Shown: piece after piece, positions 52,983-60,559 of the stretch | How the letters are laid out: each line of letters begins with the position of its first letter | How positions within the stretch are numbered: the first letter of the stretch is position 1 | Assembly: GCA_018780265.1 (NCBI GenBank) | Contig: JADMJV010000068.1 | Coordinates: forward strand, 124,001-188,000 | Origin: a bacterium | GTDB lineage: Bacteria; Vulcanimicrobiota; Xenobia; Xenobiales; JADMJV01 | Direction: 5' to 3' | Length of the DNA stretch: 64,000 bases | The notes under the pieces: model-generated | Seen by the model: the letters and a program-made list of their open reading frames with translations, nothing else | The model's database searches: none | What the model was told of the DNA's origin: nothing | Program-made: the position numbers and the translations under genes

Positions 52983-54305
52983 ATGAATTTAGCCGTCATT
53001 GGCACGGGCTATGTAGGGTTGGTCACCGGGACTTGCCTGGCCGAAATGGGCAACGAAGTCGTTTGCGTCGATATCGATGCCGTTAAGGTGGCCCAACTGC
53101 AGGCCGGAAAAGTGCCCATTTACGAGCCCGGACTGGCCGAACTGCTGGAAGCCAACGTATCCGAGGGGCGCCTCACTTTCACCACCGACAGTCATAAAGC
53201 CATCGCCGATAGCCAGATCGTGATGATCGCTGTAGGCACCCCGCCCCAAGACGATGGCTCTGCCGACCTGTCGGCCGTTTTCGCCGTGGCCGAGATGGTC
53301 GCCAAAGGTCCCTCCGGCAAGCGTCTGCTGGTCACCAAGAGCACCGTGCCGGTGGGCACCTGCCAGGCCCTGCAGACACGAGTGCATCAGTTGGGCCGCC
53401 ACGATGTGGTGGTGGTCAGCAATCCGGAGTTCCTCAAACAGGGCGACGCGGTTAACGACTTCCTCAAGCCCGAGCGTGTGGTCATAGGTGCCGATGACCC
53501 CGAAGCCGCCCTGCTGATGCAGGAACTGTATGCGCCCTTCCTGCGCACAGGCAACCGAATGATTGTCATGGATATCGCCTCTGCCGAGATGACCAAGTAT
53601 GTGGCCAATGCATTTCTGGCCACCAAAATTAGCTTCATGAACGAAATGAGCCGGGTTTGTCATCGGGTGGGCGCCGACATCGAATTGGTCCGCGCCGGCA
53701 TCTCCAGCGACAGTCGCATCGGCGACAAGTTCCTCTTCCCCGGCCTGGGATTTGGCGGCTCGTGCTTCCCCAAAGACGTGAAAGCCCTCATTCAGACCGG
53801 CCAAAAGGTGGGCTGCGACATGAGCATCCTGCGCAGCGTAGACCAGGTTAATGACGAACAGCGACTCACCTTTTTCCACCGCGTCATGGACTACTTCCAG
53901 GGACAGGTGGCCGGCAAGAAGTTGGCCATGTGGGGCCTGGCCTTCAAGCCCCGCACCGACGACACTCGCGAAGCCCCCGCCCTGGCCCTCATTCACTGGC
54001 TGCTTGAGCGCGGCGCCCAGATTCAAGTCTTCGACCCCAAAGCCATGCCCAAAGTCAAGCAGATGCTGGGCGACAGCGTTGCCTATTACGACAACGCTTA
54101 CGCCGCCCTGGAAGGTAGCGACGGCCTGATCATCGCCACCGAATGGAATGAATTCCGCCGTCCCGACTTCGAGCGCATGCGCAAACTGCTACTCCACCCT
54201 GTCATCTTTGACGGCCGCAACCTCTACTCACCCGACCGAATGGCCCAACGCGGCTTTGAGTATTTCTGCATCGGACGCCCTGATACCGCCATCACCAAAG
54301 TCTAG
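52983..54305 (+). CDS. ugd: UDP-glucose 6-dehydrogenase
   Basis: It oxidises UDP-glucose twice to UDP-glucuronate. The protein has 440 residues: AVIGTGYVGLVTGTCLAEMG is the NAD site, KSTVPVGTCQAL, NPEFLKQGDAVNDFLKPER, and catalytic C261 in GSCFPKDVKALI. AMWGLAFKPRTDDTREAPA is the family C-terminal marker. Supplies uxs at 51930. The base composition is richer in GC than the surrounding genes. The stop overlaps the convergent sulfotransferase by 4 bases. Confidence 0.96.
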   Translation: MNLAVIGTGYVGLVTGTCLAEMGNEVVCVDIDAVKVAQLQAGKVPIYEPGLAELLEANVSEGRLTFTTDSHKAIADSQIVMIAVGTPPQDDGSADLSAVFAVAEMVAKGPSGKRLLVTKSTVPVGTCQALQTRVHQLGRHDVVVVSNPEFLKQGDAVNDFLKPERVVIGADDPEAALLMQELYAPFLRTGNRMIVMDIASAEMTKYVANAFLATKISFMNEMSRVCHRVGADIELVRAGISSDSRIGDKFLFPGLGFGGSCFPKDVKALIQTGQKVGCDMSILRSVDQVNDEQRLTFFHRVMDYFQGQVAGKKLAMWGLAFKPRTDDTREAPALALIHWLLERGAQIQVFDPKAMPKVKQMLGDSVAYYDNAYAALEGSDGLIIATEWNEFRRPDFERMRKLLLHPVIFDGRNLYSPDRMAQRGFEYFCIGRPDTAITKV

Positions 54306-55201
54306 CGGGAAGAAAACGGTCCTTCACCACAGCTACATCCCAGTGGGTCACCTTTCGATATATCGATTGGCTTTCGCGCATAACCGAGCCTTTGAAGCAT
54401 GCCGGGGTGATTACTCTCTAACTGTTGGAGGTGTTGCGGTGTCAGGTGATTTTCCCAATCACCCGGTTGGCCTTTGCGATAATGATGGCCAGGATCTTCA
54501 TCGCCCAACCTTCTCCCGGAGGCCTTCACCTCAAATCGATTTCGATGAACGACACCCAGTAATCGTTCAGCCGAGATACCGGGTACCCGCAACCCGGGGA
54601 GTCTGAGCCCTCCCCTTACCCGTAAACGACTCCGATTATAGAGGGCCTTAAAATCCTGGGCCAGTCGATCCGACAGCCGCAATTCGTCGGCTCGAATCAG
54701 GTTGAGAAACTCAAAGATCTTCAAGAATAGGCAGTAAGGCCGAAAGGTCAGATCTTCGAACTTCACCTCCATAATATTTGGCCGAGTGAAATCCCAAGAA
54801 TCCAACTCCAAGAGGCGCGGCCTGGCAAACTCAATTTCCTCCACAAGCCCCAACTCTTTGGAGAGCATATTAAGGCGCTCTCGGTGGTGCAGCCAATTTT
54901 GGCCGATACTTTCCTCGGTATGCGACTTCTTGTGCGAAAAATACCCCGACACGATAATGTCCCGAGGGTCCCGAATAATATGAAAGCCGAGAAAGTCATC
55001 CAGAGTTTCAGCGTGCTCAATACTCGCATTCTCAACGAGAAGCACTTGCAGGCGTTCTTGGCGAACAAAGTCACGCAACTGGCCTCCAACCATGGGTTGG
55101 GGTAGACGCCTAAAACGAAGTCCTAGTTCTATGGAAACAGACTCAAGAATACCTGAAACCCACTGTGTAGCACACTTATGGTGACCAAAGAAGATAACCA
55201 T
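54302..55201 (-). CDS. PAPS-dependent sulfotransferase-like protein
   Basis: This is a sulfotransferase-type enzyme of 299 residues. The 5'-phosphosulfate loop is HHKCATQW near the N-terminus and the 3'-phosphate site is FHIIRDPRDIIVSGYFSHK; RKGQPGDWENHLTPQH is the C-terminal PAPS-binding block. It probably sulfates a glycan or surface molecule. It may mark the right edge of the polysaccharide locus. The start is ATG 55201 after AGGAAG. The upstream 626 bp are non-coding. Confidence 0.85.
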   Translation of the reverse strand: MVIFFGHHKCATQWVSGILESVSIELGLRFRRLPQPMVGGQLRDFVRQERLQVLLVENASIEHAETLDDFLGFHIIRDPRDIIVSGYFSHKKSHTEESIGQNWLHHRERLNMLSKELGLVEEIEFARPRLLELDSWDFTRPNIMEVKFEDLTFRPYCLFLKIFEFLNLIRADELRLSDRLAQDFKALYNRSRLRVRGGLRLPGLRVPGISAERLLGVVHRNRFEVKASGRRLGDEDPGHHYRKGQPGDWENHLTPQHLQQLESNHPGMLQRLGYARKPIDISKGDPLGCSCGEGPFSSR

Positions 55202-55827
55202 CCGCTTCCTCTCAATCCGACTGAATTCACATTGGATATTCCATAATGCATTTCCTTTTAAGAATCCACAAATTTTACATGACCAGCACCCTGTCCCACC
55301 GATGCCCGCGCGTGGTTCTTGCCAGTAATGCTTCCGTCGGAGACAATCAGCGGAGCAAAAATGCTCTCAGGTCAGGCTGCTTCTCTTTCCCCTTCTGTGC
55401 TGCCACAAGAAAGAGCGGAAGCGGGAGCCCACATCCATAGTACCGTATTGCCGTAGGGTCGGCGGATCTCATGCTGGCGCTGGCCGGTTAAGCCACGCCA
55501 GTTTTCAATGTTCTAGCGCAGATACATAGGTAGATCATCGCAAAACCTTGACCAAACTTTGGGTTTTCTATTCCGCCAGCGTGCATGAGAATTCCGGCTT
55601 CTCAACCATCCGAACTCCCCACCATCATGGCTGGGGCACTATCGTCTGATGACCGGAGTTGCACCGTTGGCCCCGATCGCATTGTTTCCCTCGCCCGACG
55701 ATAGCCCGTACTGTACAATGGGGTAGTTGCCCACGCAGGGGTGCGAACAGGCTGGGTCAGTTCGTATCAGCCCTCATCCCGTCCCTGCCTGACAGGGTAG
55801 CCCCACAATCTGCAGAAAAAGCAACGC
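55202..55827. other. Non-coding stretch between sulfotransferase and Uma2
   Basis: I see no gene or RNA here. Short open frames (55246-55440, 55659-55850) match nothing and have no ribosome-binding sites. The AT-rich part around 55205-55280 could hold the sulfotransferase promoter. The segment around 55550-55640 may be remnant coding DNA, but I cannot identify it. Confidence 0.4.
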
Positions 55828-56484
55828 ATGTCGCTAGAACAACCACGTGAGTACCCTCGGGGAGACACTCTGCCCGACAGTGATGGAGTGCCTATGGAGT
55901 CCGAATGGGTCTGCGACCAAACGCGCATTTATTTAGTCGAGCCTCTGCGCCACTACTACCGCGAGCGCCAGATTGTAGCCTTTGTTGGCGGCAATTCTTT
56001 CGTCTACTACCCCCCAGATGCCAAGTATCTAGGACCCGATTTCTACGTGGTTCGGGGCGGAACCCAGGGAAAGCAAACCAAGTGGGTGCCCTGGGAGGAA
56101 GGTGGACTGCTGCCCACCACTGTCATCGAATTTCTCTCTGACAGCACCGAATCCCGGGACCGGGGCGAAAAGTTCTGCATCTACCGCGACGTTTTCAAGA
56201 CCGAAGACTATTTCTTGATCGACCCGGAAACTCTCTACATCGAGGCCTACCATTTGGAGAAGGGCCACTACGTGGCCAATCCCCCTAATCCAGACGGCTG
56301 GTTCTTTGTCAGGTCTTTGGGCCTTTTTCTGGGCGTCTCCGGTCCCTGGATACGCCTGCGGACGCCCGAAGGAGAACTCCTCACAAGCGGACGCGAGTCC
56401 GCACAAGCCGAGCGACTGCGCGCGGACAAGGCGGAGGCCGAGTTGCAGGCGTTGAAAGAACAACTTAACCGCCTCAAAGGTTAG
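55828..56484 (+). CDS. Uma2 family putative endonuclease
   Basis: This Uma2-type protein has 218 residues and the same restriction-endonuclease-like core as the two other Uma2 genes: FVYYPPDAKYLGPDFYVVRGG, VIEFLSDSTESRDRGEKF and EDYFLIDPETLYIEAY. It ends in a coiled coil (AERLRADKAEAELQALKEQL). Its N-terminal part is distinct from the paralogues, so it is a separate subfamily. ATG 55828 was chosen; no ribosome-binding site stands out. Function and target are unknown. Confidence 0.85.
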   Translation: MSLEQPREYPRGDTLPDSDGVPMESEWVCDQTRIYLVEPLRHYYRERQIVAFVGGNSFVYYPPDAKYLGPDFYVVRGGTQGKQTKWVPWEEGGLLPTTVIEFLSDSTESRDRGEKFCIYRDVFKTEDYFLIDPETLYIEAYHLEKGHYVANPPNPDGWFFVRSLGLFLGVSGPWIRLRTPEGELLTSGRESAQAERLRADKAEAELQALKEQLNRLKG

Positions 56485-56802
56485 GCCGCCACCCGAGCTC
56501 TTTTTTGCTCCCCTACATTCAGTGGCGCGACTATCACGCGGTGAACTTGGGCGAGGGCTGCCTTTAAGGGGCGATCGAGTCCCACTGACGGCTGAATTGC
56601 TCCAGTGAACTCGACGTGCTGGCCAGGGTCAGGAGTTTCCCCAAAGTGGCCAGTTCCTCGACGCCAGACAGGCGCTCCATTAACTCCGACGGCTTCCGGT
56701 TTCTCTCATCCGGGGGTCGAAGACTTTGCCGGCAAAACTCCGGCTCAATCCCGTCTCCGCGAGCTGGCGCAACGGGGCCGGGCCACAAACCAACTCGGGC
56801 CT
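56485..56802. other. Gap with possible remnant ORF
   Basis: These 318 bp lie between convergent Uma2 genes. A minus-strand open frame at 56564-56788 (ending SSLEQFSRQWDSIAP) looks like a C-terminal tail of a larger protein and has no good start. I cannot name it. Nothing else is apparent. Confidence 0.35.
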
Positions 56803-57624
56803 CTAAATCTCGTCAGGGTCAACCCCCAGCTCAGCCAGACGCCGGGCCAGCCGCTCGGCCCGCTCCCGCGCCAACTTGGCCTGCTCCCGCGCCAACTTGG
56901 CCTGCTCCTGCGCCAACTTGGCCTGCTCCTGCGCCAACTTGGCCTGCTCCTGCGCCTGCTCGACTCGCTCCTGCGCCTGCTCGGCACGCGCACGCTCCTG
57001 CTCGGCCCGCTCAGTCCCCGTCAGCAACAGATTGCCTTCAAGATCCGTGAAGCGCACCCAGGTGCCCGACATCTGGGCATAGGCGCCCTCCCAAAGACAC
57101 AACTTCAGCCCCAAAAGATCCAGGCCCACGAAGGGGTCGAGCAACTCCACCAGTTGCCCCGCCCGCATCTCAAAAAGACGCAGACGGCGCTTCTTATTCA
57201 GCACCCCGGTCGGATCAAAAATGGCGTAATAGGCCACCCGTATTCGGGCATAGTCAGCCAGCTTGGTGCTGTCCTCGCCTCCCTTGCGATTGGAGACAAT
57301 TTCCAGCGCCAGATCCGGGGGCTTGCCATATCGCCAGATGAAATACGAACGGTTGCGCTTCTCCCAAATGTCCTCCGGAAAAGTCACATCCAGGCTCAAC
57401 AGGAAGTCCGGCACCAACGGCTCAATCTCGGGCGAGGAGTACAGACCCACGTTGACCATGGCAACAAACGGACCTTCTCGAGTATAAGAGGTCTCCAGAC
57501 AGTCGCTTAACAGCTTCTGCTGGCGCTCCGAAAACGGATTATCCACGGGGGTGTCATCCTCCGTGACCAGGTGTTCGACATCCGGTTCCTCGACCGGTTC
57601 GATTGCATTCGCAGGCTCGCCCAT
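56803..57624 (-). CDS. Uma2 family putative endonuclease with heptad tail
   Basis: This Uma2-type protein has 273 residues. Core motifs are LVPDFLLSLDVTFPED, IWRYGKPPDLALEIVSNRKGG and YYAIFDPTGV, which closely parallel the gene at 1205. It has the N-terminal TEDDTPVDNPFSERQQ that matches the start of that paralogue. Residues from about 207 to 255 form heptads (AQEQAKL repeated) that would make a long coiled coil, then LAELGVDPDEI. ATG 57624 is preceded by GAAAGGAAG. The DNA of the repeat region is listed separately. Confidence 0.88.
   Translation of the reverse strand: MGEPANAIEPVEEPDVEHLVTEDDTPVDNPFSERQQKLLSDCLETSYTREGPFVAMVNVGLYSSPEIEPLVPDFLLSLDVTFPEDIWEKRNRSYFIWRYGKPPDLALEIVSNRKGGEDSTKLADYARIRVAYYAIFDPTGVLNKKRRLRLFEMRAGQLVELLDPFVGLDLLGLKLCLWEGAYAQMSGTWVRFTDLEGNLLLTGTERAEQERARAEQAQERVEQAQEQAKLAQEQAKLAQEQAKLAREQAKLARERAERLARRLAELGVDPDEI
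56860..56955. repeat. 21-bp tandem repeat inside the Uma2 coiled coil
   Basis: About 4.5 copies of a 21-bp unit (CTGCTCCTGCGCCAACTTGG and variants) lie head to tail. Each encodes one 7-residue heptad (AQEQAKL) on the minus strand. Copies are nearly identical, implying recent expansion by slippage; the paralogue at 1205 has two degenerate units of the same kind near 1258-1300. Confidence 0.85.
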
Positions 57625-57666
57625 AGTGGCTTCCTTTCTTCCTCAGCCGGTCCAGCGCCTGCGACT

Positions 57667-58095
57667 TCATCGGGTCGAGTGCACTCGATCATATTCCTCG
57701 ACCGCCGCCTGCCACTCGTCCAGATCCTGCTGGGAGATCAGGTCCACATTCTCCTCGCTGACCAACCTGCCCGTCTTCTCAAAGGCATAGATGAAGCAAG
57801 GGGGCAGCCCGGCCTCCCGCATCGCCTGGGAGAGTCTGTGCTCCAGGTGCTCGGGCTCGTCCCAGAACAACCTGTCTTGCGGCCCTGGCTCCCGGCCAAA
57901 GGTCTCTCGGAAGTCCTGCACCTGCATTTGAATCAACTTGTGGGTCTCGTCGTCTAGAGGAATCTCCCGCCGGATCTCACCCTCCGACGTTCGCATATAC
58001 CTGAATCTCTTAGCGTAGCAGCAATGCTTGTACTTCCTGCCCGAGCCGCAAGGACACACCTCATTCCGCCCCACTTTCACGCGTTCTCCCGCCAT
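57667..58095 (-). CDS. SEC-C motif protein
   Basis: This 142-residue protein has an N-terminal SEC-C zinc motif: VGRNEVCPCGSGRKYKHCC, with the CxCx8CC spacing. The rest is an uncharacterised acidic alpha-helical part (FRETFGREPGPQDRLFWDEP). SEC-C modules bind zinc and occur on SecA and on many unrelated proteins. ATG 58095 is placed after AAAGGAG. It precedes the Uma2 gene by 42 bp on the same strand and may be co-transcribed. Confidence 0.85.
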   Translation of the reverse strand: MAGERVKVGRNEVCPCGSGRKYKHCCYAKRFRYMRTSEGEIRREIPLDDETHKLIQMQVQDFRETFGREPGPQDRLFWDEPEHLEHRLSQAMREAGLPPCFIYAFEKTGRLVSEENVDLISQQDLDEWQAAVEEYDRVHSTR

Positions 58096-58281
58096 ACATC
58101 GCTCCTTTCGGTTCATCCAAAGGAGTCTAGCAGGTGGTTGAGGTCGGCGGTGTAGCCATTCCATGAGCGCTGTTAAATCTTAGCGCCAGTTTGCCACCCT
58201 CAGGACAAGGATCGGCAAAGGTACTGTCGTAGAGTCATAGCCGCAGGGTAGCCGAACCTTTTCTACCAAAGTACTACAAGC

Positions 58282-58866
58282 TCAGTAGTCGTCCTCTTCG
58301 GGTAGAATCTCTCTGCCAACCCAGTGTCGCCATTCGTCCAAGATCGGCGGTTCTTCTTGAGCCAGGATGTCGGCAACGGGTCCAGTCTCGCACTTGAGAG
58401 CGGGATACGACAACAGCAAGATCGCCAGATCTCTCGAGTCAGTCATCGCCTTTGGCCGGCCACGCCGACGGTAACTTGCAACCACTTTCGAGGCGATCAA
58501 AGGGGCGATTGCCAGTACGGGGATTCCCGCCATGGTAACGCAGGGAGGCAGCGATTCAACCTGACGAATGTCAACCAGATGTCGATTTCCTAGCTCACCT
58601 TTTCTGACCTGATAGACTCTTAATCCGTGCCCCTGCTCCGCTTGTCGAACTCTGATCGCAACGTGAAATCGCTCGGCCAGGTGAGCCCGCAATTGCTCGG
58701 CAAATACGGCCGCTGCCGTAGACATAATATCAACATCTTGGGTAGCTCGGGGTTCGCCCGCGTAAGCGTTTACCGCGTGCGCTCCAAAAAGGACCGTGTC
58801 AACCCGGCCCTTGAGAAAGTCGAGCACTGCCTCGTGAATGACCGCCAGGGGCAGTGGATCCTTCAC
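58282..58866 (-). CDS. Nucleotidyltransferase-like protein (MNT/AbiEii-type)
   Basis: This protein of 194 residues has a GxxAVNAY...DVDIM motif near residues 27-45 (VLFGAHAVNAYAGEPRATQDVDIM in total shape), typical of nucleotidyltransferase-fold proteins of toxin-antitoxin and unknown systems. ALIASKVVASYRRRGRPKAMTD gives the later helix. The GS dipeptide of the catalytic loop is not obvious. GTG 58866 follows CAGGAG; the frame is open to TTG 58914. No antitoxin partner is evident beside it. The 186 bp after it to 58095 hold no gene I can see. Confidence 0.7.
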   Translation of the reverse strand: MKDPLPLAVIHEAVLDFLKGRVDTVLFGAHAVNAYAGEPRATQDVDIMSTAAAVFAEQLRAHLAERFHVAIRVRQAEQGHGLRVYQVRKGELGNRHLVDIRQVESLPPCVTMAGIPVLAIAPLIASKVVASYRRRGRPKAMTDSRDLAILLLSYPALKCETGPVADILAQEEPPILDEWRHWVGREILPEEDDY

Positions 58867-58990
58867 GGCATACTCCTGAAACGACAGACATCCGCTGCTG
58901 AATTGCACTCCCAAAGCTTACACTGCCGTCAACCTCTTGTCATCCTGCTGCATGCTAGCTCTCTAGTAGTGTCGGGCGTCGGAGCTCTCT

Positions 58991-59329
58991 CTAGGACGTG
59001 GCTTTAAAGTCCTCCACCATGGCCTTCCGGAGCACGTCGTTCAGACGCGTCTGGTAGCCCCGGCCTCCCCTCTTGAGCCAGAGCAGCACGTCTGCATCAA
59101 GCTTGACGGAGATGGGCACTTTTTTGGGCCTATACAGGTCACTCAGAGGAATGCGCCTTGCCCATTCCTCTTCGGTCATCTCCGGGATGTCCGAGAGGTC
59201 TATGCCTTCATCTGTCATTTGAGCCAGGCGCTGTAGCCGTGCTTCCTGCTCAGGAGTCCTGCAGCGATTGCGAATCTCCTCCGCGGTCAACTCCACAAGT
59301 TTGGAGGTTCCTGCTTGTTTCTTAACCAT
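58991..59329 (-). CDS. brnA: BrnA-type antitoxin
   Basis: This is the antitoxin of a BrnT/BrnA type II system, 112 residues. The C-terminal half carries VPISVKLDADVLLWLKRGG and NDVLRKAMVEDF, the ribbon-helix-helix-like DNA-binding part; the acidic middle (MTEEEWARRIPLSD) is the toxin-binding region. ATG 59329 lies 8 bases inside the brnT end, so translation is coupled. Unlike most TA pairs, the toxin gene comes first. Confidence 0.88.
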   Translation of the reverse strand: MVKKQAGTSKLVELTAEEIRNRCRTPEQEARLQRLAQMTDEGIDLSDIPEMTEEEWARRIPLSDLYRPKKVPISVKLDADVLLWLKRGGRGYQTRLNDVLRKAMVEDFKATS

Positions 59330-59603
59330 AGAGCTTCCTCTCTCCACGCGTGGCGCGTCGGGCCGAGATGATGCGTGTCTCAAATTCACTGGGGAGCGAG
59401 AAGACGACGACAGTTATCATTCGGCCGTTAAGCAATTTGACGCGACCCATCGCTTTGTAGCGGTCTTCGCCGCCTTCTCGGCGGGAAAACACCACCGCCA
59501 CTTTCGAATCGAAAAACACCTCCACAGCCGTTTCGAAGTCGATTCCGTGCTTCAGAACGTTGCTGGCGTTCTTGTTCGAATCCCAGGTGAATTTGATTTC
59601 CAC
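59322..59603 (-). CDS. brnT: BrnT-type toxin
   Basis: This is a ribonuclease toxin of the BrnT family, 93 residues. FTWDSNKNASNVLKHGIDF is the family N-terminus, AVEVFFDSKVAVVF the core, and RIISARRATRGERKLYG the C-terminal active region. GTG 59603 is the only start near a plausible promoter: the -10 box ends 7 bases upstream and +1 would fall on the G of GTG, predicting a leaderless mRNA. The operator is listed separately. Confidence 0.88.
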   Translation of the reverse strand: MEIKFTWDSNKNASNVLKHGIDFETAVEVFFDSKVAVVFSRREGGEDRYKAMGRVKLLNGRMITVVVFSLPSEFETRIISARRATRGERKLYG

Positions 59604-59608
59604 AGGTC

Positions 59609-59639
59609 AAGTATATATCCAAAAGTATATACTTTGCAA
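59609..59639 (-). promoter_or_regulatory. brnTA promoter with palindromic operator
   Basis: On the minus strand a -35 TTGCAA (59639-59634), an 18-bp spacer and a -10 TATACT (59615-59610) lie directly before the GTG at 59603. Between them is the perfect palindrome AAGTATATACTT (59623-59634), and the half AAGTATATA recurs 14 bp away at 59609. Such a site is what an autoregulating BrnA would bind. Evidence is sequence only. Confidence 0.6.
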
Positions 59640-59720
59640 TAGGCGAGACGGAGACGCAGATGAGCGCCCACTTCGGTCTTCTGCTGCCTTAGCCAGTGAA
59701 CAAGGCCGCTGAATGGAACT

Positions 59721-59939
59721 TCATTCTGATGCATGCTCGGCCTGGCCTGCGGCGTAGCCTTCCAAGTAGTTTGTCAGGATCTTTGCAAAAATCTTGAAAA
59801 TAGAAATTCCAGCCATCCATCGCGACGAGCCTCCTCCAGTCGATCCTTGTCTTGTTGCTGTTCTTGGCCCGTTTCCCAATGAGTTCGCGAACCCAGGGAG
59901 TTTCCCAAGCCCCAAGCCTTCGTGCTCCGGTTGCGTCAC
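59721..59939 (-). CDS. Possible small hypothetical protein
   Basis: This frame of 72 codons starts at GTG 59939, overlapping the TGA of the preceding gene as GTGA, which allows coupled translation. It ends FKIFAKILTNYLEGYAAGQA. No domain is recognisable, and composition is ordinary. It could be a real last gene of the operon or a chance frame. Confidence 0.3.
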   Translation of the reverse strand: MTQPEHEGLGLGKLPGFANSLGNGPRTATRQGSTGGGSSRWMAGISIFKIFAKILTNYLEGYAAGQAEHASE

Positions 59940-60550
59940 GTCCCCGGGTCCTCTCCGATAGTGCGCTCAGCCAAGGCTAGAAATCGCTCGCGATCATGGG
60001 CAACAAAATCCTCAATCACCGCCATTACAAGGCCGGTGTATTGCTCGGCCGTGGCGGTGGCTGCCAGGCAGCAAAAATAGGCCCCCAGCAACTCCTTCCA
60101 GTCCACGCCCAGCAGATAAGAACCGCCCTCGTCCCCGAAGAACACAATATCGCGGTCCCCGCTATCGATCATACGCAGGAGCTCGAATAGCGACTCAAAG
60201 CCCTGTCGTGCTTGGGGCCCGCTAGCTTTCATGCATTCAGCAAAGAGACGACCGCACTCGGCAAGCCAGGTGTCGGTGCCGCGTGAAGTCTCATGGCAGT
60301 TCTTGTAGTTGACCTCAAAGCTCTCGTAGTATTGACCAGCCAGGCTGGCCTTGTGAAACTCGGCTACCGATTCGAGCAGAGGCTGGGGCGCCAGGGCTGC
60401 CAGATTCCATCGCGGCAGAGACTGGATCAGCGAAGTGAGGGAGTCGGCAGGCAGCGCCTCAAGAGCCCGATCCATGAAATTCAACAGATCGTCTCTATCC
60501 AGCCTGCGCAGGTGCACCTGCAGGCGGCCCAGGTCAACGTCGTAAGCCAA
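59936..60550 (-). CDS. Conserved-looking hypothetical protein
   Basis: This is a soluble, helix-rich protein of 204 residues with no signal peptide. It starts at TTG 60550, 9 bp after the wbpA-like stop; a GTG 33 bases downstream is an alternative. Cysteines cluster in ECGRLFAECMKASG and YFCCLAAT. No family comes to mind. Its tight spacing behind the UDP-sugar dehydrogenase and the PP2C gene suggests shared regulation. Confidence 0.6.
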   Translation of the reverse strand: MAYDVDLGRLQVHLRRLDRDDLLNFMDRALEALPADSLTSLIQSLPRWNLAALAPQPLLESVAEFHKASLAGQYYESFEVNYKNCHETSRGTDTWLAECGRLFAECMKASGPQARQGFESLFELLRMIDSGDRDIVFFGDEGGSYLLGVDWKELLGAYFCCLAATATAEQYTGLVMAVIEDFVAHDRERFLALAERTIGEDPGT

Positions 60551-60559
60551 CCCCAGAGC

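Noticed and set aside
52989..54026. Long minus-strand open frame of 345 codons opposite ugd
   Set aside because: It is the antisense shadow of a GC-rich, clearly real UDP-glucose dehydrogenase and has no family motifs.
56564..56788. Possible small gene between the two right-hand Uma2 genes
   Set aside because: No start signal or known domain; described only as a possible remnant in the gap entry.
56860..56955. CRISPR-like array
   Set aside because: The tandem units have no spacers and are heptad codons inside a Uma2 gene.
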